A stretch of DNA of 64,000 nt from Salvator merianae (GCA_003586115.2 QVOM02000126.1:6369330-6433329); one strand, 5' to 3'; positions 1-25,200 are shown, numbered from the stretch's first letter. Translations and numbers: made by a program. The notes: generated from the sequence alone by a model not told the origin.

Positions 1-235
1 TGTTATTTGCTCAAGATTGTAAGAGTTTGACAAAATCCACAATGGAAGATTGGTTAGTGAAATGGTTAGATTTGGCAAAAATGGACAAACTGACATGCTT
101 GATTAGAGAACAACCACCCTTTATTAACTTTCTGTATACAAAGAAGGTAATTTGTTAATTTTAGGTTTTGAAGATTAATAAGGTTATTTTCACAAAACAA
201 GTGAAACGGTTATATTAGATTTGCATGTAATCACT
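1..235 (+). mobile_element. L1-like LINE 3' end fragment
   Basis: Plus-strand translation from about 45 reads EDWLVKWLDLAKMDKLTCLI then REQPPFINFL, with a pattern resembling the C-terminal tail of vertebrate L1 ORF2 proteins. It is decayed and truncated by the window edge. Confidence 0.5.
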
Positions 236-289
236 GAGGGGGAAATCAGAAGTCATTCTATGTATTTTTTTATTTTTTTTTATCTTTTA

Positions 290-1870
290 CTTATTTCTTT
301 TTTTCATATATGTCTGTATTTTATTTTGGAAAACCTTTAATAAAAAGTAACTTCCAGTCATCATTTTGACAACTAAATGTATATCCATTCTCATACCTTC
401 CCCTAAACGTTACAATTATTTCACTTCTTTTGGCAATTCATACTTCCTAATCATCAAATACCAAAACTAATACATATTTTTTCCATTTTTTAAAAAATAA
501 CACTAATGAACTTTCTCTAATCAAACATTAATTTGTCCATTTCTGATAAGTCTATCAGTTTCACTAGGCACGCTAACCAATTTTCAAAGTCACATACAAT
601 AATGGATCCATCAAGCCCAAAGCAGAAAATTCTGGTTTCTATTATATACTAGACTTTAGACTCCTTTATTATCTGTTGCAGTTTTGTAACAGTTCCATCA
701 CCTCTGCTTCCATTCAAGTTTCTTCCATCTCTCTTTTAAATTTGCTCAGACACTCTCGTTTTTTGTACAAATTTAGTCGAAATCTTTGTTGATTGAAGGT
801 TCCTTCCAGTCTATCCCATTGAAATAGATCTTTCTCAGCTTAAGTTTCTCTATCAAGAAAAAATTCTCCTTCTTCTAGCGCAAGATTCTAATAGAAAATT
901 CTGCTGGAGACTTAGTAATCTTTTCTCTAATATCTTTTTCAGGTTCCTTCAGAATTGTCTTGAACCTCAAACAGAAATTTTTCCTCCCTATTGTAATAAG
1001 ATCAAATTATCCAATTTTTTTTCCATCTGTTAATTTATAATCTCAGTTTTATTTCCTGTTTTTCCACTTTATCGTGGGTTTGTTCTATATCTCCAGCCCA
1101 TTACTCTACTGTTTCTTTAATTTCCTGAACTTTGTTTTTAAGATCCTCCTTTAGCTCAGCCTTTAATCTTGATGCTTCAGTTTTCATTCCTGTAAATTGT
1201 AGAATCATATAATTTCTCAAAAGTTTCAAACATTTTTGTAATATTTCTGGGAAGCCTGATCCTTCTGGAGATCCTTCTGATAAATCTCTTCTGATTACTG
1301 CACTTTTAGGCATTTTTCCTGTTGTCATATTTAATTTTCCAGAGGTGAGACAGAAGACAACTTTCATGAGTTAAAGCAAAAGACCAGTCTTTTTTCTTTA
1401 CTTCGCTTTTCTGCAAATACCAAAGTTTAAGTTCCAATTCTCTCCTTGTAGATACAATGACATAATATTATTGTTTTTGTTCACCTTATATTCATGTAAC
1501 AGCATTTAGATCAAACATCTCCTCTTAAAGTAATCAAAGCTCTTTTCCACCGTCATAACCTCTGTCTAGGCAGATTCATTAATTCAAATGCAGATTTGCT
1601 AAGAATAAAATAGTCTTTCCTGTTTTCATGAAAAAAAAGTTTTACAGTTCCCCTTATCCATTTTCAACTTTGCAACTTCAAACTGTTATTAAGCTTTCTG
1701 AATTGCAATAAGCTGAAATCTTTCCAAAACGCTTTTCCTTCCTTCCATTCTTCAATTCCGAACTTAAAAAAAAACTCACCTGAGGTATAGTTAAGTCACC
1801 AAAAGGAAGACCTCTCTTCCAGGTGAGGTGGAATGGTAGATTGAAGTCCCTTGCAGAGGATACCAAAGAT
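290..1870 (-). mobile_element. L1-like LINE remnant with internal deletion
   Basis: On the minus strand, 1367-1101 encodes a charged, coiled-coil-like stretch (KMPKSAVIRRDLSEGSPEG ... LKAELKEDLKNKVQEIKET) resembling an L1 ORF1 N-terminus. Further down, near 575-490, a segment reads ENWLACLVKLIDLSEMDKLM, similar to the ORF2 tail in the fragment at 45-130. The reverse-transcriptase region is absent, so the element looks internally deleted. Confidence 0.5.
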
Positions 1871-2469
1871 TTGTGTTGAGGATAGAATAAGTAGTTTTAG
1901 TGTAAAATGCAAGCGTATAGAGTACACCAGGAAAATTTTATGGAAAGTGACAGACACAGAAGGTTATGAACAAACTGTTCGAAAGAGAAGAAAATATGAG
2001 TCAAATTTCCTTTGACCGGCATACTCTTTTGCTAGAGCCTAGGTATGTTTGACTCCTTATAGCTTATCCCTGACTTGTTTAAAAACATTTATTTTGAGGT
2101 AGGAAAGGAAATTAAAAAAATTGTTTCATGAGACATAATGTCATGTGAAACCAGTTTGAATAAATAATCCTAAATCTTTAGGATTAGGACATTTACACTC
2201 CTGTCTGGAGTCAATACCAAGTTTTATTACACTCTAAAACACAGCTTGTTCTACAAAGGAGGACACTAAACTGAACTGTGACAGCAAGTGACCTAGTTCT
2301 AAGAATGTTTACAAGGAACAGGCTGACTCACAACATGCCTTGAATTTGTGCAATCACAGTGAAATTACACCAGTCAGCAACTTGGTCGTTCCAGTTTATA
2401 TTAAGAATCTTCCCAACAGACAGGCAAAGCTATGGCAATAAAGGAGTTAGACGTATATCTGTATCAGTT

Positions 2470-2800
2470 TATATATATTAAAATTAGTGTGTCACAATCA
2501 GGAACATAAAACAATGAGGGAAATAAAACATATTTAAATATATAAACACAAAACACAAAATAAAATACCAAGTACAGGACTGTGAGGGCGGAAAGGCTAT
2601 TAAAAACCAAAGGCCTGATAGGCGGCACTTTCTTTACGAAGGTTCTGAAAGACAATCAAGAAACATGTCTGGTATATGTCTGGGGAAGATTATTTCAGAG
2701 CCTGAAGGCCACCTCTGAAGAAAGCCCTCTGACTAGTGATGGTGCCATGAGCTTTATGGTGTAAAGGGACCAATAGGAAGCCCTCTGTTAGTGTTTTTTA
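2470..2800 (-). mobile_element. L2-like LINE 3' end, decayed
   Basis: Minus-strand sequence from about 2735 down to 2608 reads as a decayed RAF... tail with a lysine/phenylalanine-rich end, like better-preserved copies at 34980-35100 and 40718-40918. Support is weak. Confidence 0.35.
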
Positions 2801-3753
2801 TATATAGGAAACACTTGATACAATTTACATCCAATCCATGGTGAGGATATTAACGAAGGTGCCACTTTTTAAAAATCAACATAATGTCCAAGTGCTTATT
2901 GACTAACAATGACATGGAAAAGGAGATTTATTAGTTCAGAAAGCCTGCTGCCTTAGCCCATTTGACAGACTTACAAGGCTGTAGCACACCAGCAGGGTGA
3001 AGATAGCTTCGCTACAAAAAGGATTCCAAATACCACATTTACTTCTGAGTATGCTGAGTTGTTTATTTATGACACCTCTTCTTAATTTAATCCAGACCAC
3101 TTCTTTATTGCACAATAAAATAAAACAGTATAAAACTTACTGGCATGTATAAAATCAGACAATATGTTTCAGTGTTCAAATGCCATTTTCGGTTGTCATT
3201 ATCTATCAGCAGCTGTGCTCAATTTAACTTACTTAATGTCCTGTTGCAAGTGAGACACTTCTGTTACTGTTCCATGTTCTCAATCAGGAACAGCTGCAGA
3301 ACATTTTATATGCAGGAATACGAAGAAAGAATAAACTATATGTCCTTCTCTCTCCAAGACAAGGCCTAGTCTAAGCTAACAGGATGAGGTTACGATCCAT
3401 TCTTATTTAGTAGCCCGAAGGGTTTCACATGAGGCCAGTTTCCAAAAGTTTCAATATTCTTACTTTAAGAAGATAAGTGCACCTACCACATATTTTTTTA
3501 TCAGCAAATTGAAGGTCAATAAAGCAATCTGAAGTCTGGCTTTCACTTTTACAATAAGTGAATTATGAATGAAATTGGGAAATTTCGATTTACTGATAAA
3601 AAAAAATATGTATCTGAGTTGATAAAGTTATTGATCAATTTTCTAACTCTTCCACAGATACACTGTATAACTGGTCTCAGGACACCTCTATGTACATTCT
3701 CTCTGAAGACTTCAAGTATTTATTGTCAATTTCTGCAACTTGATGTTTCTTAC

Positions 3754-15906
<12,153 letters not shown>

Positions 15907-16148
15907 GGCGCGCGCGCCGCCGCCGCCAGAAACGAAACAGCCGGGGAGAGACAAGCGGCAAGCGGGCACGGCACACAGGGCAGCAGACGGAGCGCCCAGG
16001 AGAGGCGGAGAGAAAGCGGCGGGAGGGCGGATCCGATTCCGAGGCCCACCCTGACAGAGCTGGTGGCAGGGGCGGCGCGGCGGCTACAGAGGCAAGACAG
16101 GAGGCAGGCCGCCCGCCTCCTTTCCCTCCCCTTCGCCGGCGACGGCTG

Positions 16149-16200
16149 ATGATGGCAGAGCGGCGAGGCGCAGATGGCTGAGGAGACGCGGCGAGGCTGA
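16149..16200 (+). promoter_or_regulatory. Two overlapping upstream ORFs in the TRMT5 leader
   Basis: uORF1 starts ATGATGG at 16149; its second ATG has A at -3 and G at +4, a strong context. It stops at 16181. uORF2 starts at 16174 in a weaker context and stops with TGA at 16198-16200, one base before the main ATG at 16202. Both are out of frame with the main ORF. They can act only if the transcription start lies upstream of 16149, which is likely but unproven. Confidence 0.6.
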
Positions 16201-16201
16201 C

Positions 16202-16206
16202 ATGAG
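16202..16206 (+). CDS. TRMT5: TRMT5 coding exon 1 (start codon plus two bases)
   Basis: ATGAG is followed by donor GTGAGG. Joining to the exon at 23314 gives [20 protein letters not shown], an arginine-rich presequence, and a total length within one residue of the human protein. This is inferred from frame and splice signals; no transcript was available to me. Confidence 0.72.
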
Positions 16207-19200
16207 GTGAGGGGAGGCCTGCTGCGGCCGACGACGACATCTGCCTGTTCATTCGTTTCTCCTCAGCGGGCCGCGGGGAAGAAGCGCGGGAGAAAAAGAG
16301 AACGTGGCCCGGGCTGCCCTGCAAGCTGCAGTGTCGGCGGCGGCGGAGAAGGGAGTGTGGAGCTCTTCTTTCCCCTTTCTCCTTATCCATCACCAGCTCC
16401 CTTTTTGGATGAGGGGAAGGCACTCTGCACATGCTCAAGAACATGCTTGCCCAGCTTAATGAGTCTGCCTGTGTCCCAGAAGGGCAGCGACCGGCCACTC
16501 GAGGGCAAGGGGATCGAAATGGTTTAGCAGGCCGCGGGCATGGTGAATCTTGTCTGGGGTGCGCGACAGAGAGGGGCCAGTTTGCTGCTGCGCTCCAAGA
16601 GAATTTTCTGTACTGAAGAGACACAGACGTTTCTGGAGGCCATCTAGCCCGACCCCTGGGGGGGGCGAGGTGTGTAAAGCCAGACAGACCAGGTTTTTTC
16701 AGATGAGGCCTCCTGTTGGCAAGGTCTCCAGAGACCCATTCACACCTAAGCTTCAGTCTACTTTTGGATTGAAAGAACCCATCAGCCAAGTGACGAATCT
16801 TTTTCTTTCTACATTGTCTAACCCAAAAGTGCATTTTCTGAGTTAGATAATGCTCAAAGAAAACACCTTTTTACTTCACTGATGTGTTCTCTCAGTCTGA
16901 AAGTGGACCGAAGCTGGATTAAAACTTAGGTGTGACTCGGACCCAACATTCATTGCTTCTAGTCATTCAGAAGGAAGTGCAATGATATCTGAGGGCACCA
17001 GCTTGGGGAGGATGAGAGCTACAGCGACCTCAACACATGCCTGCCCAGAATCTCTTGGAAGATGTTTTAGGATAGCCTTCCTTGACAACCTGGTGATGCT
17101 CCCCCTCCACACCCTTAAGCTCCCTTCAGTCTAAGTCCACGTGGTACTGCCTGACTCTCATGGGTGTTGTAATTAAGAACTTCAAAAAAGCATCACGTTG
17201 GCTGAGGCTGCTTTAGGGAAATAGTTTTATTGCCCTCCTGCTTTCGATAGCAAGAAGAATCGCCTCATTTTCCACCAAAAGTTTACCGTCTGGTAACTTG
17301 GTTAGATACAGGCATGATCTTTGGGGCAGCAGAGCAGCTCTTCCAGTATTTAGATTATCCTGTCCTCCATCTGCTTCCTATTCTGCAGGCTAAACATACC
17401 TGCTTCCATCAGGTTTTCTTCACTGGACTTGTTTCTGTACCACTGATACTGCCCACGGCCTTTTCTGCGCTAGATCTTATTCTGGATTATATCCCGGAAT
17501 AGGGATCTGTCACCTGAGGCCTGTCGTAGTTTGCATTGGCGTGCAGATGGCAATTACCTATTGCAGGATATAATCCAAAATTAGGCCCAGTGCAGAAGGG
17601 GCCTAATATTACTTTGCTTCATTTATTTATTTTGCGATTTCTACCATTCTTTAATTTTGAAGAACTCAAGGTAGCAAACATTACAGAAAGTCTTCAGTAT
17701 CCACAATGCCCCATTCACAAATTTTAGCTGCCCATAGATGGAAGAAAGGGGTCCCTACCTCATTCCCTTATTTGACTTAAACTAAGAGTTTTTTGAACGC
17801 TTTTTCCGGGAGGCGGTTTCAGATTCCAAAAGCACATCTGCATTTTCAGAAGGGTTTCAAAGGATGCAGTTCTCACAATGGTTGAGGCTTCTTATATTAT
17901 TTCCCTCCATTTTGTCCTCCTAGCCACTGTGTTGGGGTGTCCCAAGGTTATCTAATAGGTTTCCAGGAGTTTCCACCCCTGAAAACAGTGGGAGGTTTTC
18001 AAGGTGGTGACCACACATTCACACATGAAATTCAAAACTGTCCCAGGTTTAAGGGACAATATTCCAGGCCCCAGAAGGAGTAATGTGGGAAACACTGAAT
18101 ACAGGGAGTTTCTGCAACACGCATTTGACATGTCATGTGGATTGCAATCTGCCATCTTTCCATGTCTTCTGAGGAGGCAGCCAAAATCTGTGTTCTTTTT
18201 TTTTAAAAAAAAAACCTCTGAAGTAATTTCTAGTACACAAATTGGTGGTTGGGCACCACTGAGGTATGGCCAGCTCCTGGCTGACTGCATGGGCACCTCC
18301 ATGGGCATCTCTATGCAGTTTTTTTTGGCAGAGTTACAGAAGAAGTTTTCAGGCAGTTTGCTCTATCCCTGAGCTACAGCCTCAGCTATTTGTATCCTGT
18401 TGGACAGTCAGCCAGCTGGGGAGGTTGTTGTTTGTCCCATTCTGAGGCGCGACTAAGGTTTCTTCCTGCCATCTCGGTTGATGTTTGCCCTTAGAAAAGC
18501 AGAAGGTGGATCTCCAGCCATCGCTAATGTGTCAGCTAAGCAAAGAATGTTGAGCAAGGAACTTTATCCCTCCTGTGCCTACAGAGCTGGAGCCTTCCTG
18601 TCCACTCTCAGCTGGTAAATCCGCTCCAAGGAGTTCCCCTGTTTGTATTTTTCTTTGGGTTGCCTGCGCATCCGGGTACACGTACTCTTTCCTGCAAGCT
18701 CAGTCCCGTTTGCCCTTAGAAAAGAGGGAGACAAGGGTGGAGACAAGGCAACACTGCCACAGTGTAGCTCATCAGTGCTCCCTGCCTCCTTGTTTTTGCT
18801 GGGCATTCCTCTTCCCGTGCACAGCAGGCTTTAAGTTTTATTTAAAAAACAAAAAAAAAAGGAAAATCCGGGTATACAAAGGCCAGAAACTCAAATAATT
18901 TGCCGGAGGCAAGGTAGCTACAATGTTTCTAAGCCCTCCTTAAAGGTTTATTATGGCTCCACATTTTTGTGCTCTTGTTTTCCAGCTCTACTGAGCCTGT
19001 AAGGAAGGTTTAGAAACATTGGGCCTTTCTGCACTTGGATTTATTCCAGATTATATCTCAGAATAGGGACCTGCCATCTGCATGCTAGTGCAGACTATGG
19101 TAGGCCCTGGGCAAGACCTTTCATAGTTTGCACTAGCATGTGCATAACAGGTCCCTATTCCGGGATATAATCTGCAATAAGGCCAAGTGCAGAAAGGGCC

Positions 19201-22200
19201 ATTGTAACTAGTTTGCACAAGGCCTCTAGTAAATTATTCTAGTCTCCTGGGACCTTTCTGCCCTTGGCTTTATTCTGGATTATATCCCAGAATAGGGACT
19301 GGCTGTCCACATGTTAGTCCAGATTACAGCAGGCCCCAGGTGGGGGCCTGCCATAGTTCCTACTACCATGCAGATGACAGGTCCCTATTCCAGGATATAA
19401 TCTGGAATAAGGCCAAGTGCAGAAAGGGCCCTGGTCTATTAAGAGAAAAAAACGGGCCGGGGGTGTAGTGAGTGTTTTGATTTTTGATTTATTTATTTTA
19501 TTTATTACATTTGTATCCCACCCTTCACCTGAAGGTCCCAGGGCATATCACAACATACAATAAAAATACAGGCACTAAGGCATAATTAAAATATAGCCCT
19601 CCCATCCTGGCAGGACTACATTCAGAGGAAACTATGGCCCTGTCTGCACTTGGACTTATTCCAGATTATATCTCAGAATAGGGACCTGCCATCTGCATGC
19701 TAGTGCAGACTGTGGTAGACCCTGGGCAAGACCTTCCATAGTCTGCACTAGCATGTGCATAGCAGGTCCTTATTCTGGGATATAATCCACAACATGACCA
19801 AGTGCAGAAAGGGCCTATGCATCAAAGGCCTGGGTGAAGAGGTACCAGAAAACCATAAAAGTTGGTGCCTGGCATACCTCCACATGGAGGTTAATCCACA
19901 GCCATGGAGCCGCTACAGAAAAGGCCCTTTTGTGTACCATTTTCTTGTTTGATCCTGAGAATATTCACTTTATCTGCTTGCCATTGCTTCCAACATTATT
20001 TTGTGTATTAATAAATCTGAGTTCTTCAATCCAATCCATCTGGAGTTCCCCCTCCATTCCTCTCAACATGCAAGAATCTAAGAATCCAGTTTAACAGAAA
20101 AAAAATCCTGCCACAATAGCGGGGAAGGACTGAGCACACTGATTGGTGGGAAAGGTGGCACTGCCTTTAGGGCTATGCAGGTCGGTCAGCCAATCACAGG
20201 GGGACCAAGGCTGCAGCAGCATCAGTCAGTCACATACCTGCAAACAACCCCCAAAGGAATGCCCGAACATGCAACAAATGTTGGCTGCAGCATGAATGCA
20301 ATAGCATATATTTAATGCGGGTTTCCCTTGAAAATAGGGACAGAGAAAATAGCACAAAGAGAGGAAAAAACCGTAAATCTAACTAATCTGAACCCTGCAC
20401 TCCCAGGTCCTACTCCAGCACTGTAGCCACTATAGAGTGGTGTCTCTACTTAGTTTTAAATTCTGTGTCCGAAGGAAGCTCAAGGCAGCCTACAAATCAG
20501 TAACAGACTAGTATAAAACAAACTGCAGTTGCTAGATTAACCTCTGTCACACAGTCAAAATATTACAACATACGTAAACCAAATTTTACAACTGCAGAAC
20601 TAAACTAATGAAGAGATTGGTGAGCCAGAGACCCCTTTAAAGAGTGTAAGGGGGATCTTTTAAAAATTGCTCTGAAGGAAGAAAGGTCTGATATTGAAAG
20701 TGGGAGCTGTCACATCTGTCTTTAAGAGTTCTCTGTCTTTGAATGCCACTTGCTTGAGCAAGACCATTGCCTTTGTAGAAGTTCCCAGAAACATCTGTTT
20801 GGTTCCCCTGTGCCATAAGATGGGGAAAAAGTAAACCTTTTCCAAGCCAGCAGGACTTTCCTGGGGTATTATGGGTCTCAAATTGCAGCCTTCTAGATGT
20901 TCCTGAACAAGTCCCAGCATTCCATGCCAGCCCCCTGAGAGGAGAATGCTGGGAATTGTAGTCTAGAAATATTTGAAGGGGAGAGGCACAGTTTGAGACT
21001 CCTGGTGTAAGTTAAGCTCTGATATCCGAAATGAAGCGGATGCAACATGTGTTCAGAGGAAGTTCTGTCTTCATTAGTTCCCTGAAGTTTGAGGAATTCC
21101 ATAAGAATACCAATGTAAGGGAAAATCTCATGACACTTTTAACTACGTTGGTCAGAACTCTGGAGGAGCAGGAGAGTTACCTTGCTCTGTCATAAAGGTG
21201 CACAAGCATCAAGCAGCTATATGTAAAGCATGGTAAGGTACCACCAGGGAAGAGGTCAGTTGTATTAGCCAATTTTCTCCTGACATCTTTCTTAGCAGGA
21301 GAATTAGGATTTAATAATTCCGTCTGTTCATTATAGAAGCGAGTCCCACAGAAATGCATGATCCTTTAGCTAATGAAAGCATTAACCAGGCATGCCCCAG
21401 GCCTGTTATGGTGAACTTCCTGCTCCCATGGTGTTATACCTGGTAGCTACTACCAATTCCTCCCTATCAATGGGCATACATTGGTCTAAAAAGAAATCAT
21501 TATATTACCACGGTTGAAGGAATCAGAAGAAAAAGGAACAAGCAGGGTGATTAGATAAGATGAAAGGGGCTGATGAAATGCCTATGGAAGAGCTGTGAAA
21601 TCTTACTAAAGACCAATTAAGATGCTGTCCATACAGGTACCACCAGAAGCCAGCCCTAATACAATGGCACTTAACTGCACTAATGATATTTTGGTTAAAG
21701 CAAGGTAAACTTCCTTGCCAGCCTTTGATACATGGGCACCTCTGTGTGTTGAGTAGTTTCAATCAGGTGTTTTAGCAGGGAGGTTAAAAAATTTGTTTGG
21801 AGGCAATGACTTCACCACAGACAACTTTAAAAAATACGTGTTAATCTAACAATTCGTGCTTATCAAGTAAAATTGTAAGAATCAAGAGTGTATAAGTATA
21901 AATACATCAGGAACGTATTTTTTAGTCATTGCTCCTAAGCAGAAAGTAGTTCACAGATTTATTTTAGTCAGGAAGGCATTTTAATCAACAGGAAATTTAA
22001 AAAAGGTATTTTTTTTAAAAAAAAGATTGAAATGATAAAAGACATACTTATTGTAAAATCATCAATATTAATTGATGATCTGGTATAATATATCCAATTG
22101 TTGAAAACTGTAGTTTAAAGTATTAGTATATGTAAGAAAGAGCACTAAAGCCTTTTGACTATTTCTCAGTTGTGCAAAACTGGTGTTAGGAGCGTGGCAA

Positions 22201-25200
22201 GGACAAGATCAGGACAGATTAAGTCTTGTCTTTCAGATCCTTCTATCCATCTTCCAAATCATGCAGCAGTGAAATTATGAATTCTCCAGTTACAGTTTTG
22301 TTTAAACCCTGAAATTATTGTTAGCTAAGTTTGGAACAAGCCAGAATCTCAAACTGAGCCAAATTAAATTACAGTAAAATGCCGACTTGTTTTGAGCCCT
22401 GTCAACCACAGTTTCCCAGTCTGAACAAAATAGGAAACGATGGTTAATTGAACACTTGAGGCTTAATTGCTGTGTTCTGTGGAGGAAGGAAAAAAAGGGT
22501 CCTATCTGCAGAAAATTTATCTGTACATATTTCAATAAAGGAAGATATGAAAATCTTAATGTCATTCCTGTACCCCTACCAAAGTGCCAATTGCTTTATT
22601 TATTTATTTTGGAATTTCTATACTATCTATCTTTCACTACAGTTGCAGGGTGATGTACAAAAATAAAAACAAGAAAACTACAAGAATACCTGTTAATCAT
22701 CTAACAATTTGTGCTTATCAAGTAAAATTGTAAGAATCAAGTAAAATTGTAAGAATCAAGAGTGTAAGAATCAAAATTGTAAGAATCTCTGCTTGAGAAT
22801 GCCCAGAAGCAATTGGTGGGCCACTGTGTGAAACAGAATGCTGGACTAGATGGGCCATGGCCTGATCCAGCAAGGCTCCTCTTATGTTCTTAAGAAACAA
22901 AATAAAACAATAAAATATTAGACCGATAAGAATGGAAACAGTGAGATACTAGGCAACTTAATTTCCAGATGTTTAGGTGATGAAATTTAATTTCACCAGG
23001 TGCCTAAAAATGTCAGCAGAGGACACCTGGTAAATCTTCCCTGGGAGATTGTTCCACAGAAGGGAAAAACCTTATTCCTAGTGGCCATCCCTTGACTGTT
23101 GAATCCCTGATAGGGATTCTCTGGGTGATCTCAGATGGTGGGCTGCCCTATTAGGGGAGGGGACGCTCCTTGAGGTAAAGGCCTATATGGTTGCTGTGTT
23201 AGTTCTTATCTTTGTATAATATCGTAGGCATGCAAATTTGCAGCATTTCTGTCTGGTGGTTTTTTTTTATTATTCTTACATAATGTCTACAAAATGAATA
23301 ATTTTCCTTCTAGGATTTTTAGACAATTAAATGGCTTTTTTGCTAGACTCCTGAAAACGAACTATTCTGGAACAGCGTCAAATACATCATTTCCAGCAGT
23401 CTGGATATTTTGCAATCAGACTCGTAACAGTCTCCCTCGACATCTTGCGGTAACTCAGAAAAACAGTTTCTTTACCATGCCGGAGATGCTTGACAGAAAA
23501 GTTGACCCTGACCTGTATACACCTCCTCCCAGAGTCCACGGAATGACCAGTCTTGACAGAACTGCTTTCAAAAAGGATATTGTTATCCCAGCTATTAAGA
23601 TTAACAAAGACGTAGTAAATAAACTGCTAAAGGTTCTCAAAGGGCTGCTTCTGAAGCGACCGGGCCTCAAGAGGGTGGTGGACGATCCAGAAGATCAGGA
23701 CAAAAAGATAGTTCTGTTAGATCCCCAGATAGTTTCCGTTGATTGCTCCCTGGGTGAATCTGAGCAACAGATCTTAAAGGACCTTGATGTTAACTCTGAA
23801 ATAATCAAGTATCACCTGGAACTGACTTACGACCATTTCAAACTGGAAGAAATTCTGCATGCAGTGCTCCCTGAAGGCCAGGATGTACCCTCTGCATTTA
23901 GCAGAGTTGGCCATATAGCGCACCTGAATCTCAGAGACCATCAGCTGCCCTACAAACATTTAATTGGTATGTTGCATCTTACTTGTAGAAGTCATTATTA
24001 AGTGGTTTCCTAAAGGATATTTCACATACTGTTTTTCCAGGGTTAGGCAGCCAGATGTGAAAATCAGTCATACTTGAGAACAGGTAATGCGAATAATATA
24101 TTGACTGGCAGCAGCATTTTAGACTGAAAATACTCTTTGCTAACACTTGCTGATAATTGATCCTATCAGCAGCGGCCCATTGTTTTAAGGGCGGGTGTTT
24201 GGGACCCACAGAAAGGGGGCGATCGCAGCCCTTAAAGTGATGGGCTGCCACTGAATCCCATAGACTTAACTTGGGACCTATGCATGCAGTAAGTTCCTTG
24301 ACATTTGCGATGGTTACATTCCTCTAAATCCTCATGAATATCACATTCACAAGTAACAGGAGTCTATGGGAAAATGTAGGTTTTGCGGATGCAGTTGGTA
24401 AACATTTCCCCTTTGTTCTTAGCTTCTCCCAGTAACAAGAAAGGGAGACTGGAGGATGAGAAAAGGAAGACAGAAAGTCAGTCTCGTCAGTGGAAAGAGA
24501 GAACATAGAAGGGACAAAGAAGTGTTGAACAGGATGTATTGGAGCCCTGATCTGATGGAAGGAAGGGGAGCAAAGGAATTGCATTGGGGCTGATGGGGAA
24601 CCAGCTGGCATCAGGGAACTTCAAATCTTATTCAGTTACAACTTGCAGTTATCATCTTATCACAGATAAAAAGGCAGAGCCTCGTCTTAGTTTTAAAAAC
24701 CCTGAAAAAATGCACAGGATCTCTGCAAATCACATACGTAGGAGTTATGCTTAGCAAGATCCTGTACATTTTCTCAATCATATTTAAAACTTAAACAAAC
24801 AAATAAAAGGGAGTATTGTAAATGTGTTCTGTATAGCTACAAGCTTTCCACATTTTTTCTACTGAAATATGCCGTAAGTTTTATAACTGCAGCCTAAGGG
24901 CAATTCTGGACTGGCTGGTATAGTGGACCAGCAAGTGTATTAGGAGCCTCCCTTCTGCCCCCCCGCCCCAACCTGGGGCCTCCCTTAGATCACACCAGAG
25001 TACAGAAAAGAGGCTCCTGGTACTCTTGCTGATCCAGTGCAGAATCACCCTAAAACTCCACAGAATTAAAATTGTGCAGAGCAGTTTGTGGTTGCTTTTC
25101 CCTCCATTTCGCCATGACATTTTGCCCTTGTTTTGTGGCTTTGTCCACAAGGTTATTATAATTATGGGGAAAGAGAGCAAATTCAGCAGAAGTTTGTTGG

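Larger units (their letters stand above)
1..3753 (-). other. SLC38A6: SLC38A6 intron 5 (partial)
   Basis: No coding exon was recognised. It contains two L1-like fragments (1-235 plus; 290-1870 minus) and a probable L2-like LINE tail (2470-2800 minus). The rest is AT-rich with no identified element. Confidence 0.7.
16207..23313 (+). other. TRMT5: TRMT5 intron 1 (7.1 kb)
   Basis: Separates the 5-nt coding exon from the main body. It contains four palindromic MITE copies (17458-19814), a tRNA-SINE (18236-18385), a foldback element (20873-21003) and an L2-like remnant with a CR1 fragment inside it (22590-23190). Confidence 0.7.

Noticed and set aside
1..3753. A search for SLC38A6 exon 6
   Set aside because: I looked for the minus-strand equivalent of AMSSYLLIIKTELPAA with a matching phase and found none; the exon is presumably beyond position 1.
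19022..19814. Regularly spaced repeats as a CRISPR array
   Set aside because: Units are 178-bp palindromic transposons with different target duplications in a vertebrate intron.
23294..23313. ATG at 23294 as the TRMT5 start
   Set aside because: It lies in the polypyrimidine/acceptor stretch before 23314. The spliced start at 16202 gives a better length and presequence. It remains possible only if an intronic promoter is used.
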